A DNA stretch of 64,000 bases from Scatosoma sp045542595. GTDB taxonomy: Bacteria; Bacillota; Clostridia; Christensenellales; Borkfalkiaceae. Positions within the stretch are counted from its first letter, which is position 1; every line of letters starts with the position of its first letter. Positions 24,919 through 34,724 of the stretch are shown here, in pieces. A program made the position numbers and the translations under genes. The notes beneath the pieces are model-generated. The model did not search any database, was not told where the DNA came from, and saw nothing but the letters and a program-made list of their open reading frames with translations. The stretch spans positions 5,975 through 69,974 of the forward strand of contig JAZQLI010000023.1 of NCBI GenBank assembly GCA_045542595.1, written 5' to 3'.

Positions 24919-26925
24919 TCAGTTTAAAACTACGTCTTTTAAGCTTTCGTATTTCTTCAACGCCGCCCTTTTTAACTCTTCCGTTTCCAAACGCATATCA
25001 AACGTATCGTCCGAGAGTTTTTTCGCCGCGAATACCACTTGCGTGGGATATCGCAAATTTTTAATATCGCCGAGCATTTTTCCCGATTGTCTTGTACCGA
25101 AAAAGTCGCCGCCGCCGCGCATTTCCAAGTCCTTTTCGGCAATTTTGAACCCGTCCGTTTCGTTTTTGAACGCCGTTAAACGCTCTTTCGCCGTTTCCCC
25201 GTCCGAGCCCATTAAAAGGAAACAATAACTCTTTTTATCTCCACGCCCTACTCTGCCGCGCAGCTGATGCAGCTGGGAAAGCCCAAAACGTTCGGCGTTG
25301 TAAATAATCATCATTGTGGCGGCAGGCACGTCCACGCCCACTTCGATAACGGTGGTGGATACCAAGCAATCGTATTCCCCGTTTTTAAACGCCGTCATCA
25401 CTTCCGCTTTTTCTTTCTCTTTCATTCGCCCGTGCAAAAGAGCAAACCGTACGCGCGGCAACCTGCCTTTGAGTTCTTCATACAGTTCGGTTACACTGAT
25501 AACCGAGCCTTCTTCGTCGTCTTGAATTTTTGCGCAAACGAAGTACGCCTGCTTGCCTTCGCGCGTTTCCCTTTCCACGTAAGAAAGCATATCGTCGTAC
25601 TTGCTTACGGGGATAATACTCGTGGAAATCTCTTGGCGTGATTTCGGTTTATCGGTAATGGTGGTAACGTCCAAATCCCCGTAAAAAATCAGCGATAACG
25701 TACGGGGAATGGGGGTTGCGCTCATAACCAGCATATCCACTCCCTCCCCTTTTTGCGCCAACGCGTTGCGTTGCGCTACGCCGAAACGGTGCTGTTCGTC
25801 GCATACGATAAACGCAAGTGCAGGAATTTCCACGTCGCCCTGAATAATGGCGTGCGTACCGCAAATGACGTCGATTTCCCCGTTTTTCAGCTTGGCTTTC
25901 ATCTCCCGTTTTTCTTTCGCCGTCATTGCACCCGCAAGATAGCCTACTCTATATTCGGGAAAGTATTTTTTAAGTAGCGCGTAATTTTGCGCGGCAAGCA
26001 CTTCGGTGGGCGATAAATACGCCGCTGCATAACCGCTTTTAAGTGCCATAAACATACCGCACAGTGCCACCGCCGTTTTACCGCTGCCTACGTCCCCTTG
26101 CAAAAGCCTATTCATCTTCGTCGGCGCGTATACGTTGCGATAGATTTCGTTTACCGCGTTTTTTTGCCCTTCGGTGAAATCGAACCCGAATCGAGTTGCA
26201 AACGCTTTTACTTCGTCCGCGGAAACCGAATACTTTCGAAGCCGCGCTTCTTCCTTGCCACCCTTTATCATTTTAAACGCTGAAATCAACGTAAAATATT
26301 CTTCTAACGCAATGCGCTCCGACGCCAAGTTCTTCGCGTCTTCGTCGGTGGGATTATGCACTTCGAAGTACGATTTTACAAGCGACGGTAAATTGTATTT
26401 TTGTATAATTCTTTCGGGAATAACCGAGTTTAAGTTCGCCTTTGTAAGTCCTTCCTTTATCGCGGAGCGCACCACCTTTTGGCTTAAGCTACCCTTTAAG
26501 GAATATACGGGTACGATACCCTTTAAGCGGTAGTTTTTATCGAGCGGTTCAAACGAAGGATTGACGATGGAAATTTGCCCAAATTTGTTTTGCACTCTGC
26601 CGTAAAATAAATATTCGCCCGGCTTTAATTTTTGCGCGACGTACGGCTGATGAAACCATATCGCCGTAAACGGAAAACCGTCCTGCGAACAAAAGGCACG
26701 TACCATTTTTTTACTGCTGCCGTAATGCACGGGCGCAAGGCGTAACACTTCGCACGCAATCAATACGACGTCGTTATGATAAGCGGTTTTCAAGGAAGAA
26801 CGCTCGGTTAAATCTAAATAGGCGCGCGGATAGAAGCGGACTAAATCGTCCACGTCAAAAATACCTAATTTTTCAAAATCTTTTTGCCGTTTTTCTCCGA
26901 TAGAACGAAGAGAAGAAATCTTCAT
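24919..26925 (-). CDS. recG: ATP-dependent DNA helicase RecG
   Basis: Remodels stalled replication forks and Holliday junctions. About 668 residues. An N-terminal wedge/OB region (YPRAYLDLTERSSL) is followed by the SF2 motifs: GDVGSGKTAVAL, DEQHRFGVAQR, MSATPIPRTL and QLRGRVGRG. The start ATG at 26923-26925 (MKISSLRSIG) has AGGAG six bases upstream; the frame extends five codons upstream without need. It follows fakA after about 110 bases, the common fakA-recG order. Confidence 0.96.
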   Translation of the reverse strand: MKISSLRSIGEKRQKDFEKLGIFDVDDLVRFYPRAYLDLTERSSLKTAYHNDVVLIACEVLRLAPVHYGSSKKMVRAFCSQDGFPFTAIWFHQPYVAQKLKPGEYLFYGRVQNKFGQISIVNPSFEPLDKNYRLKGIVPVYSLKGSLSQKVVRSAIKEGLTKANLNSVIPERIIQKYNLPSLVKSYFEVHNPTDEDAKNLASERIALEEYFTLISAFKMIKGGKEEARLRKYSVSADEVKAFATRFGFDFTEGQKNAVNEIYRNVYAPTKMNRLLQGDVGSGKTAVALCGMFMALKSGYAAAYLSPTEVLAAQNYALLKKYFPEYRVGYLAGAMTAKEKREMKAKLKNGEIDVICGTHAIIQGDVEIPALAFIVCDEQHRFGVAQRNALAQKGEGVDMLVMSATPIPRTLSLIFYGDLDVTTITDKPKSRQEISTSIIPVSKYDDMLSYVERETREGKQAYFVCAKIQDDEEGSVISVTELYEELKGRLPRVRFALLHGRMKEKEKAEVMTAFKNGEYDCLVSTTVIEVGVDVPAATMMIIYNAERFGLSQLHQLRGRVGRGDKKSYCFLLMGSDGETAKERLTAFKNETDGFKIAEKDLEMRGGGDFFGTRQSGKMLGDIKNLRYPTQVVFAAKKLSDDTFDMRLETEELKRAALKKYESLKDVVLN

Positions 26926-27037
26926 AATTCTCTCCTGCATATAACCGTGCTTTCCTATTGTTAAGGCGGAGTAAGCCGTGTTTCGCTCCTCCGCCCGTCA
27001 TACGTATAATTATGCAATTTATACAATTTTTAAACAA

Positions 27038-28681
27038 TTATTCTAAAGATAAGATATAGTAGTATACCGATTGTCCGCCGTTGTGGAAATCTACGTCGCA
27101 ATCGGGATATTTTTCCGCGATAGAAGCGCAAAGCTGTTGTGCTTCGTCTTCTTTCACGTCTTCGCCGTAGTAAAGCGTAATCATTTGATGGAAATCTTCT
27201 TTCATCTTTGCAATAAGCTTCAGCGTAGTTTCTTCCACCGTTTGCGATTTCGCAAGAATTTTCTTATCGTCCAAGCCGATAATATCCCCTTCCTTAATGG
27301 AGAATCCGTTCAGCGACGTATTACGCACGGCATACGTTACTTGGCCGGCCTTTACGTTATCGAGCGCGTGAATCATATTCGTCTTGTTTTCTTCCGCCGT
27401 TGCTTCGGGGTTGAATTCTAAAGCCGCTGCAAAGCCTTGCGGTACGTTTTTGGTGGGAATAACGTGCAACGTCTTATTTTCTACGAGATTTTTCGCTTGT
27501 TCCGCCGCTAAAATAATATTTTTATTGTTGGGGAAGATGAAAACGTGTTCCGCGTTGATTTTTTGCGCCGCCGTTGCAATATCGCTAGCGCTGGGGTTCA
27601 TAGTTTGTCCGCCTTCGATAATTCTATCCACCGATAAATCGCGGAAGATATCCGCAAGCCCCGAACCCGTACAAATAGCGAGCATACCCATTTCCTTCTT
27701 TTCCGCTTCCATTTTTGCACGGATTTGACGGTTTTGCTCTAACATATTTTCAATTTTCGGCCTATCCAACTCGCCAAGTTCCAAAGCATACGTAAGCGCT
27801 TTACCCGGTTGGTTAGTGTGTACGTGCACCTTTACAAGCTCTAAATCGCCGATACAAATAACGCTGTCGCCAATCGACATCAAACGTTCGCGTAAGCGGT
27901 CAATCGCCGAAAGAGTGGTACTCTTTTTCATATTAATAATGAAGAATTCGGTACAATATGCATACTCGATTTCTCCAAGTTCCATATTGATAATATCCGA
28001 ATTATCACCAAAATCAGAATCGTTTTGCGCAACGTCCGCTTCGGTAATGCTATCCGCAATTTCTTCGCCCGTCAGTTCGGAAGCGAAGCCTTTGATAATC
28101 GTCATAAGCCCAACGCCGCCCGAATCGACTACGCCTGCCTTTTTCAATACAGGCAACAATTCGGGAGTGAGTGCAAGCGCCTTTTCGCCTTCCGCGATAA
28201 CGTCCGCGAAAAATTCTTCAAAATTCTTTTTCTTGTTCGCAATTTTTACCGCGTGTTCGCTCATCATACGTATAACGGTAAGGATAGTACCTTCTTTGGG
28301 AATGGAAACGGCGTTATACGCAATTTTCGTGCCCTGTTCCATAGCTTTTGCAAACGTTTTGGTATCCGCTTCCTTTTCGCATTTTCCCAAAACCGAACAA
28401 ATACCCTTTAAAATTTGCGACAAAATAACGCCGGAGTTACCCCTTGCGCCCCTTAACGCACCTTTGGAAACGCTGCTGCAAATTTCCGAAAACGCATTGG
28501 AAGGGCAAGCCGTCAATTCTTTCACGGCAGATTGCATAGTAAGGGACATATTCGTACCCGTATCGCCATCGGGAACGGGGAATACGTTTAACGCGTCTAC
28601 TTTGGCGCGGTTCAATTCTAATTGTTTTGCACCGATTAAAATCATTTTCCGAAATTCGGTGCTGGTTATCGTTTTATGCAT
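27038..28681 (-). CDS. fakA: Fatty acid kinase FakA (DAK2-domain protein)
   Basis: 547 residues. The N-terminal DAK2/DhaL domain has the nucleotide and Mg site PDGDTGTNMS at residues 37-46 and GARGNSGVILSQIL. A middle domain and a C-terminal DegV-like half follow. FakA phosphorylates fatty acids bound to FakB (DegV), feeding them into phospholipid synthesis. The partner DegV gene is at 21969-22841. AAGGAG lies eight bases before the ATG. Upstream sits asp23, the usual arrangement. Confidence 0.94.
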   Translation of the reverse strand: MHKTITSTEFRKMILIGAKQLELNRAKVDALNVFPVPDGDTGTNMSLTMQSAVKELTACPSNAFSEICSSVSKGALRGARGNSGVILSQILKGICSVLGKCEKEADTKTFAKAMEQGTKIAYNAVSIPKEGTILTVIRMMSEHAVKIANKKKNFEEFFADVIAEGEKALALTPELLPVLKKAGVVDSGGVGLMTIIKGFASELTGEEIADSITEADVAQNDSDFGDNSDIINMELGEIEYAYCTEFFIINMKKSTTLSAIDRLRERLMSIGDSVICIGDLELVKVHVHTNQPGKALTYALELGELDRPKIENMLEQNRQIRAKMEAEKKEMGMLAICTGSGLADIFRDLSVDRIIEGGQTMNPSASDIATAAQKINAEHVFIFPNNKNIILAAEQAKNLVENKTLHVIPTKNVPQGFAAALEFNPEATAEENKTNMIHALDNVKAGQVTYAVRNTSLNGFSIKEGDIIGLDDKKILAKSQTVEETTLKLIAKMKEDFHQMITLYYGEDVKEDEAQQLCASIAEKYPDCDVDFHNGGQSVYYYILSLE

Positions 28682-28773
28682 GATACATGCTCCTTATTTT
28701 TATGGTAAAAACCGTTACGCAAATTCTTTTATAAAAACACAACCGCCGTTCGGCAAAGAAATGCGTTCACGCA

Positions 28774-28803
28774 AAAAGGCGCAGGCTTTTCGTGCTCTGC
28801 GCC
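28774..28803 (-). terminator. terminator between asp23 and fakA
   Basis: On the minus strand GGCGCAG pairs with CTGCGCC and continues into TTTTT. It would partly separate asp23 from fakA. Confidence 0.75.
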
Positions 28804-28811
28804 AAGAATAT

Positions 28812-29162
28812 TTACAGTTTGACGCCGATTACGTTGACGTTGACGGTATCTACTATCATACCGGTAAACGCTTCCACTTTATATTTAATGGCTTCCTTCA
28901 ACGATTCGGCCACGGCGATAATAGATACGCCGTACTTCATAATTACGTATACGTCGATATAAATTCGGTTACCCGAAGTGGTTACTTTAATGCCTTTTCC
29001 GCCCGCGTTTTTCTTCATCAATAGCGCAAGGCTATCGGTAAAGCGATGCGAAACCATCTCCACGATACCGTACGATTCAATAGCGGTATGTGAAGCCACC
29101 TTGGCTATTGCAAGGTCGGATATGGAAATTTTACCGTAAGCATTATTAGTAGTAACTGACAT
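28812..29162 (-). CDS. Asp23/Gls24 family envelope-stress protein
   Basis: 116 residues with the family pattern: GKISISDLAIAKVASHTAIE near the N-terminus, then GIKVTTSGNRIYIDVYVIMKYGVSI, then the C-terminal VNVNVIGVKL. Members are abundant cytoplasmic proteins linked to the cell envelope. The gene next to rpmB and fakA is a standard Firmicutes order (rpmB divergent, asp23, fakA, recG). Confidence 0.93.
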   Translation of the reverse strand: MSVTTNNAYGKISISDLAIAKVASHTAIESYGIVEMVSHRFTDSLALLMKKNAGGKGIKVTTSGNRIYIDVYVIMKYGVSIIAVAESLKEAIKYKVEAFTGMIVDTVNVNVIGVKL

Positions 29163-29185
29163 AATCTTTCTCCGAATACGTTTTC

Positions 29186-29214
29186 ATTGTACACTATTTT
29201 ACGCCTTTTTGCAA
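29186..29214 (-). promoter_or_regulatory. asp23 promoter
   Basis: On the minus strand TTGCAA (29209-29214), 17 bp, TACAAT (29186-29191). Confidence 0.75.
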
Positions 29215-29274
29215 GTACTTTTACAAAAAAATCGGAATATTTTTTATTTTTTGTTTTTTTTGGCGCATTTTTGA

Positions 29275-29303
29275 TTGATTTTTCTTATTAAAAATGATAT
29301 ATT
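29275..29303 (+). promoter_or_regulatory. rpmB promoter
   Basis: TTGATT (29275-29280), 17 bp, TATATT (29298-29303). The leader of about 95 nt holds a small hairpin, CGTAGCA/TGCTGCG near 29335-29350, that might serve autoregulation. Confidence 0.6.
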
Positions 29304-29403
29304 ATTTATGCTATTTTGTAAAAGTAGCTTTTCGGCGTAGCAATGCTGCGTGAAATACACTAAAAACTACGGAAAAATTTATCCCAAAATCGGAGGTGTC
29401 AAT

Positions 29404-29586
29404 ATGTCGAGAGTATGCAATATTTGCGGTAAAGGTCAAGCTTCGGGCAACAACGTAAGCCACTCTAACCGTAAAACGAGAAGAACCTTTAAAGTAAACG
29501 TACAAAAAATTTCCTACGTAGCTGACGGCAAGGAAACCAACGGATACGTTTGCGCAAGATGCATCAGAACGCTGAAAAAGGCAGAC
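29404..29586 (+). CDS. rpmB: 50S ribosomal protein L28 (zinc-binding form)
   Basis: 60 residues starting MSRVCNICGKGQASGNNVSHSN. The pair CNIC and CARC near the C-terminus forms a zinc site, the C+ form of L28, so zinc-independent paralogues may exist elsewhere. The ATG at 29404 follows a GGAGGTG ribosome site; the frame's earlier ATG at 29350 is upstream of that site. The stop codon TGA follows at 29587-29589. Confidence 0.97.
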
Positions 29587-29633
29587 TGACGCTTTCCTTA
29601 TATTTACATTATTATAATTATACGGAAAAAATC

Positions 29634-29664
29634 AATCCCCAACCCTATCGGTTGGGGATTTTTC
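29634..29664. terminator. terminator between rpmB and the MATE gene
   Basis: AATCCCCAACC pairs with GGTTGGGGATT around CTATC, with T-runs on both strands. Confidence 0.88.
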
Positions 29665-29677
29665 ATTGTCTTATTTT

Positions 29678-31084
29678 TTATCTTTTGTGTTTTAATATGC
29701 GTTTTGTAATCACTTGGATAAAGGTAAACGAGATACAAACCGTCACCAACCACGAAATAGGATAACTGATAGAAATCACTTCTATCGTCACAAACAACGG
29801 GAACACCGTCCAAAGCCATACAACGCGCAGTAAACACGCGCCGATAAGCGAAATAACGGTGGATAAAGCCGACCTGCCAAGTCCGCGTAAAACACCCGTA
29901 CAAACTTCCATAATGCCACATAAAAAGTATGGTACGCATTCGTACAACAAACGGGTAGTCGCCGCGTAAAACGCCAAATCTTCAATACTGCCTGCCGCGC
30001 CGTCTACCACGCCGTACAAAGACAACAGCGGCGCGCGCAAAAAGAACATAAATAACCCGAAACTTAAACCGATAATACTAGTGACGACGAAACAGTTGTA
30101 CATAATCGGCTTTACGCGCTCGGGCTTATTCGCGCCCATATTTTGGCTTGTAAAGGTAATCGCTCCTTGATACACCGCGTTCATCGCCGTATACACGAAT
30201 CCCATCAAATTCCCTGCCGCCGCCGAACCGTTTACGATCGGTTGATATTCGCTACCCACAGGGCAAAGTTTGTTGTTTACCGTCACGATAGACGATTGAA
30301 TGAGTACGTTGGAAAACGAGAACAACGCGCCTTGAATCGCCGCAGGCACGCCTACTTTGATAATTTCCCGCATTTCTTTGATACTTATTTTCAATTTACG
30401 GAATGAAAATTTCGTAAAATCGTCGTCTTTACGGAGTTTGATAAGCAGTACGGCAAACGAAACCACGTTGGCAATCGCCGTAGCAAGCGCCACGCCTTCC
30501 ACCGACATTCCTGCAAACAACACGAACACTAAATTGAGTATTACGTTTAAAACACCCGCCGACGCCAAAACGATGAGCGGCGTTTTCGAGTCCCCTTTCG
30601 CTCGAAAAATAGCAATCAAATAGTTGGTAAGCGCTAAAAAGGGAATCCCTGCAAAATAGAAATAGGTATACGTGACGGCAAGTTCTAACAAGTTGCCTTC
30701 CGCGCCCATCCATTGCAGTACGGGACGGCTTATCAAAAAGCCCACCGCCATACCGAGAGCGCCAAAGATAAGTGCCATAATCAACGACGTATGCACGGCG
30801 TTTTGCGTTTTTTCTTTATTTTCCGCGCCGATTCCGCGCGCCACCACGACGTTCGCGCCGATAGAAAAGCCGATAAATACGTTGAGTATTAAGGAAATAA
30901 ACGAACCCGTCATACCGATCGCCCCTACGGCGTTCGATTCTCCGGATAAACTTACCACCATCATATCGGCGGCGTTATACAACGTCTGTAAAAGGTTGGT
31001 TGCCACAATCGGCAAGACGAACCATACGATTTTGAAAAAGAGTTTCCCTTCGGTAAAATTTACCGTTTTCTTTTCCGCTACCAT
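29678..31084 (-). CDS. MATE-family efflux transporter
   Basis: 468 residues with 12 membrane helices in two six-helix halves. NFTEGKLFFKIVWFVLPIVATNLLQTLYNAADMMVV is the family's helix 1 region, and GAENKEKTQNAVHTSL follows. It would export cationic compounds using Na+ or H+ gradients. The ribosome site GGAGTG precedes the ATG. The upstream region has a TATAAT box and a perfect 13-bp palindrome at 31134-31146, so regulated expression is possible. Confidence 0.92.
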   Translation of the reverse strand: MVAEKKTVNFTEGKLFFKIVWFVLPIVATNLLQTLYNAADMMVVSLSGESNAVGAIGMTGSFISLILNVFIGFSIGANVVVARGIGAENKEKTQNAVHTSLIMALIFGALGMAVGFLISRPVLQWMGAEGNLLELAVTYTYFYFAGIPFLALTNYLIAIFRAKGDSKTPLIVLASAGVLNVILNLVFVLFAGMSVEGVALATAIANVVSFAVLLIKLRKDDDFTKFSFRKLKISIKEMREIIKVGVPAAIQGALFSFSNVLIQSSIVTVNNKLCPVGSEYQPIVNGSAAAGNLMGFVYTAMNAVYQGAITFTSQNMGANKPERVKPIMYNCFVVTSIIGLSFGLFMFFLRAPLLSLYGVVDGAAGSIEDLAFYAATTRLLYECVPYFLCGIMEVCTGVLRGLGRSALSTVISLIGACLLRVVWLWTVFPLFVTIEVISISYPISWLVTVCISFTFIQVITKRILKHKR

Positions 31085-31133
31085 TTTTTATATACACTCC
31101 TGCAATATCCGCAAATTGTAATTATATTATATA

Positions 31134-31146
31134 GAGTACTACTCTT
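31134..31146. promoter_or_regulatory. 13-bp palindrome upstream of the MATE gene
   Basis: AGAGTACTACTCT is a perfect 6-1-6 inverted repeat just upstream of two overlapping TATAAT boxes (31122-31132 on the minus strand). No good -35 is present, which would fit an activator- or MerR-type site; this is a guess from layout. Confidence 0.35.
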
Positions 31147-31202
31147 ATTTCCGCTGTCCATAGAAAATTTTAACGAAACACAAGGAAATTTTTATAAAGC
31201 TT

Positions 31203-31856
31203 TTACGCCTTTAACGCAGCTATCGCCGCCGCTCTATCCGCCGCCTTAAACACCGCGCTGCCAGCAACCACTACGTTTGCCCCTGCTTCTTTTACCAAAT
31301 GCACGTTCTCCGTCGTTACGCCGCCGTCTATTTCGATATCGATATCCTTGCCGCAATCTTCTACTATTTTCTTTACTGCGCGCAGTTTGTCCAACGCTTC
31401 AGGAATGAATTTTTGTCCGCCAAAGCCGGGGAAAACACTCATAATAAGTACCATATCGCAAAGCGGAATGACGCTTGCTATTTTCTCCACGGGCGTATCG
31501 GGATTGATAACCGCGCCGCATTTTACCCCTGTCGATTTAATGAGTTGTAACACTTCTTTTAAATTATCTTGACAAGCTTCGTAATGCACGGTAATGATAT
31601 CCGCACCTGCCTTTGCGAAACGTTCTACGTACTTTTCGGGGTGCACAATCATCAAATGACAATCGAGCGGCAACGAAGTATGTTTACGGATATCTTCCAC
31701 CATTTTGATACCGAACGTAATGTTATTGACGAACACGCCGTCCATCACGTCGCAGTGGATAACGTCCGCGCCGTTTGCTTGCAACGAACGGATTTCTTCC
31801 CCCATTTTGGAAAAGTCCGCCGATAAAATAGAAGGTGCAATTTTAACTTTTTTCAT
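31203..31856 (-). CDS. rpe: Ribulose-phosphate 3-epimerase
   Basis: Interconverts ribulose-5-phosphate and xylulose-5-phosphate. TIM-barrel motifs are present: SILSADFSKMGEEI, HCDVMDGVFVNNITFG, HLMIVHPEKYV, VFPGFGGQKFI and IDGGVTTENV. 217 residues. It overlaps the preceding YgjV-like gene by 14 bases and ends the long housekeeping operon that starts at yicC. Confidence 0.97.
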   Translation of the reverse strand: MKKVKIAPSILSADFSKMGEEIRSLQANGADVIHCDVMDGVFVNNITFGIKMVEDIRKHTSLPLDCHLMIVHPEKYVERFAKAGADIITVHYEACQDNLKEVLQLIKSTGVKCGAVINPDTPVEKIASVIPLCDMVLIMSVFPGFGGQKFIPEALDKLRAVKKIVEDCGKDIDIEIDGGVTTENVHLVKEAGANVVVAGSAVFKAADRAAAIAALKA

Positions 31857-32424
31857 ATGTAGTCTCCTTTAAAACGTTAGGCGTTTCGTGTTTTTCTTTT
31901 TGGATATGATATTTATAAATAGACAGCAAGTTCGCCGCCAATTCAAACGCGTAGGAAAGAGTGGCAAACAGCGCCGCGTGTGTGAGTATATTAAACAGTA
32001 AAGACAACACGGTCGGCGCGAGCATACCAAAACGTACCGTTTTTAAATTGCGAATACGGAATACAAACGCATACAGTATGCAAGCTGCCAAACAAAGGAT
32101 ATCCAAAGGTTGCACCGTTTGCAATATCCACCAGTTTACGATAAAATAGGCAAGCACTGTTGCCACGGATATAGCCAAAGGCACGAAAATCGGCGCGGTT
32201 TTTTCTTTTCTTTCGTATACGAAAAATATGACGGCGCGAATTAACCCGATAGCCAACCCCACCATTGCAAAAAATTGCAACGTAAAAAAATAGGACGTAA
32301 TTAAAAAGGAAATACAAGATGCCTGAAACGCTAAATACAGACTTTTCTTTTTTACAAAGTACGAAGCGACGGCAAACGCCATAGCGATAAAGCTTGCGAT
32401 AAGCGCTAATACAGGACTATCCAT
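31843..32424 (-). CDS. YgjV-like inner membrane protein
   Basis: 193 residues with about six hydrophobic helices and conserved polar spots (VASYFVKKKSLYL, GLIRAVIFFVYERK). This resembles the YgjV family of small membrane proteins of unknown function. The ATG directly follows the rlmN stop codon and its end overlaps rpe, so it is cotranscribed and translationally coupled. In many Firmicutes this position holds prpC, prkC and rsgA, none of which is present. Confidence 0.75.
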   Translation of the reverse strand: MDSPVLALIASFIAMAFAVASYFVKKKSLYLAFQASCISFLITSYFFTLQFFAMVGLAIGLIRAVIFFVYERKEKTAPIFVPLAISVATVLAYFIVNWWILQTVQPLDILCLAACILYAFVFRIRNLKTVRFGMLAPTVLSLLFNILTHAALFATLSYAFELAANLLSIYKYHIQKEKHETPNVLKETTYEKS

Positions 32425-33486
32425 TTACTCTCCTTTTTCTTCCATATATTGCGCGCGGAGTTGTCCGCAAGCGCCGCCGATATCCACGCCGATTTGACGG
32501 CGCAGCGTAGCGGAAAGTCCGCCCTTTTCCAGTTTGCCTAAAAACCGATACGCCGCCTTATCCGAAAGCGCCTTTAAAGAGCGTTCTTTCACTTCGTTTA
32601 GACGAATGAGATTGACGTGGCAGGGCTTACCTTTTAACAGTTTTATCAACTCTTCAGCGTGCTGTTCGTCGCAGTTTTCCCCGTCGATTAGGGTATATTC
32701 GAAATAATACCGTCTGCCCGTTTTTTTGAAATAATACTCGCACGCTGTTAAAATATCTTCTATTTTATACGCTTTGGCAACGGGCATTACGCGCGCACGC
32801 GTTTCATCGTTAGTGGCGTGCAGGGAAACGGTTAAATTGACAGGCAAATTTTCTTCCGCCAAGCGATACATCTTCGGTACGATACCGCATGTGGATAAGG
32901 ATATATTACGCGCGCTGATGCAAATCCCCTTTTCCGCCGTAACGTTACGCAAAAACGCAATTACCTCGTCGTAATTATCCAGCGGTTCGCCGCTGCCCAT
33001 AAGCACTACGTTGGTAACCGCGCGTTTTTCCGCTCCGCTACCCACGGCGTCCTGTTTATGCAGGGCGTTTACCAGCAAAATTTGCGATAAAATTTCCCCC
33101 GAAGTAAGGTTGCGGATAAGCCCGTTTAACGTCGAAGCGCAAAACGTACAGCCCATACGGCAGCCCACCTGCGTGGAAACACATTGCGTATAGCCGTATT
33201 TATACCGCATTAACACCCCTTCTACAAGGTTGCCGTCGGAAAATTCGAATAAATACTTTTCCGTACCGTCAACGGAATAATACGTTTCCTTTATCTTGAC
33301 GGGCACATCTTCGTATACTTGGCAAAGCGCTTCTTTAAAGGGCTTGGAAAGGGAAGAAATTTGCGTAATTGCCTTGCCTTGCATCAACCCTTCGTAAAGC
33401 TGTTTTGCACGGAATTTTTTCTCACCCATTTGAAGCACTAACGTTTCTATTTCTTCAAACGATAAATCTTGTAAAATCTTTTTCAT
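32425..33486 (-). CDS. rlmN: Dual-specificity 23S rRNA/tRNA adenine C2-methyltransferase
   Basis: Radical SAM enzyme that methylates A2503 of 23S rRNA and A37 of some tRNAs. The cluster motif GCRMGCTFCAST, the methyl-carrier Cys in GVDIGGACGQLRAQ and the segment VVLMGSGEPLDNYDEV are visible. 353 residues. It overlaps the rsmB end by four bases. Confidence 0.96.
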   Translation of the reverse strand: MKKILQDLSFEEIETLVLQMGEKKFRAKQLYEGLMQGKAITQISSLSKPFKEALCQVYEDVPVKIKETYYSVDGTEKYLFEFSDGNLVEGVLMRYKYGYTQCVSTQVGCRMGCTFCASTLNGLIRNLTSGEILSQILLVNALHKQDAVGSGAEKRAVTNVVLMGSGEPLDNYDEVIAFLRNVTAEKGICISARNISLSTCGIVPKMYRLAEENLPVNLTVSLHATNDETRARVMPVAKAYKIEDILTACEYYFKKTGRRYYFEYTLIDGENCDEQHAEELIKLLKGKPCHVNLIRLNEVKERSLKALSDKAAYRFLGKLEKGGLSATLRRQIGVDIGGACGQLRAQYMEEKGE

Positions 33487-34724
33487 ACGCGTTTAAGCCT
33501 CGCCACGTAAAACCCTGCGCCGTACGCCGTATCGGGTAAAAATTGTAAGCCGAACTTTTTCTTTTCGTGCGGCAACGCGCTATCCAAGTTCTCCACAATA
33601 AAATCGTCGTGCGTTTTTAAAAACGCCGCAATTTGTCTATCGTTTTCCGCTTCGAAAACCGAGCAGGTGGAATAGTATAAATATCCACCCCTTTTAACGT
33701 ATTTCGCGCACGCGTTCACTATGTCTTTTTGCGTTTTACAAAGCGCGGCAATATCCGTTTCTTTTTTGAAAATTTTAATATCGGGGTTTTCGCTTACCGT
33801 ACCGAACCCCGAACAGGGCACGTCGCAAAGTACTCCGTCAAATTTTTCTTCGTACACGCTATCAAATACCGAACTGTCCTTTTGCAATTCGGTTATATTT
33901 TCCACTCCCATACGCGTTTTGTACTGCGTGATAAGCTCTACACGGTGCGCGTGTAATTCAAACGACGTAACCTGCTTACATTTTTTAGCAAGGAGTACCG
34001 ATTTGCCGCCCGGAGCGGCACACGCGTCTAACAAATTTTCACACGGCAAAACCGCGTCGCATATCGCGATACTGCCCACCGATTGAAAGGTATACGCGCC
34101 GTTATCAAATTTATCGTCCCTTGTAAAGTTGGGGAAAATATAATGCTTGTATTTTTGTGAAAACGGCGTTTCTATGCACTCTTTTTGCGCATAGCTTTCT
34201 AAGTCCTTTTCAAAGCGAACGGATACCCCTTGCGATTTCGCCGCCGCAATCGCTTTCGCGCGCTCGCCATATTCCTTTTTCAACGCCTTATAGGCAAACA
34301 GCGGATAGGAAAGCCGAATGCATACTCCTTCGTCGCCGCTTGGTAACGCTGCGCGCACTTCTTCTTCGTTAAACCGCCGCAAAAACGCGTTGACAAAACC
34401 GCTTACGCCGCCTTTGCCTAATTTTTTACAAAGCGTTACTGCGCAATCGGTAACCATATACCGCTTTTTATCCATAAAAAGCAACATATATAACGCTATT
34501 TTCAATAAAATCCGCACCGTGAGCTTGGGCGCTTTGGGCGCGTAATGGCGAATACAAAAATCGAAATACCCGTCGTTTTCCAACACGCCGTAAACAATTT
34601 TAACCGTGCGTTGACGGTACTGTTCTTCAATATACGTATCCGCAATAGCCTGCTTTACGTGCGCGTTGTCCGAATAGATTTTCGTCAAAATTTGAAAGGG
34701 GTCGTATACGGGATTACTCAGCAT
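33483..34724 (-). CDS. rsmB: 16S rRNA m5C967 methyltransferase
   Basis: 413 residues. An N-terminal NusB-like RNA-binding domain (RQRTVKIVYGVLENDG) is followed by the methyltransferase domain with the SAM loop DACAAPGGKS, the catalytic DVPCSGFGTVSENPD and the second Cys in YYSTCSVFEAEND. It overlaps the fmt end by 11 bases, typical of the def-fmt-rsmB operon. Confidence 0.95.
   Translation of the reverse strand: MLSNPVYDPFQILTKIYSDNAHVKQAIADTYIEEQYRQRTVKIVYGVLENDGYFDFCIRHYAPKAPKLTVRILLKIALYMLLFMDKKRYMVTDCAVTLCKKLGKGGVSGFVNAFLRRFNEEEVRAALPSGDEGVCIRLSYPLFAYKALKKEYGERAKAIAAAKSQGVSVRFEKDLESYAQKECIETPFSQKYKHYIFPNFTRDDKFDNGAYTFQSVGSIAICDAVLPCENLLDACAAPGGKSVLLAKKCKQVTSFELHAHRVELITQYKTRMGVENITELQKDSSVFDSVYEEKFDGVLCDVPCSGFGTVSENPDIKIFKKETDIAALCKTQKDIVNACAKYVKRGGYLYYSTCSVFEAENDRQIAAFLKTHDDFIVENLDSALPHEKKKFGLQFLPDTAYGAGFYVARLKRV

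Noticed and set aside
27816..29024. 402-residue rightward open frame
   Set aside because: It is the antisense of fakA and asp23, whose products are clear; Ser/Ile-rich composition is typical of a shadow frame and there is no ribosome site.
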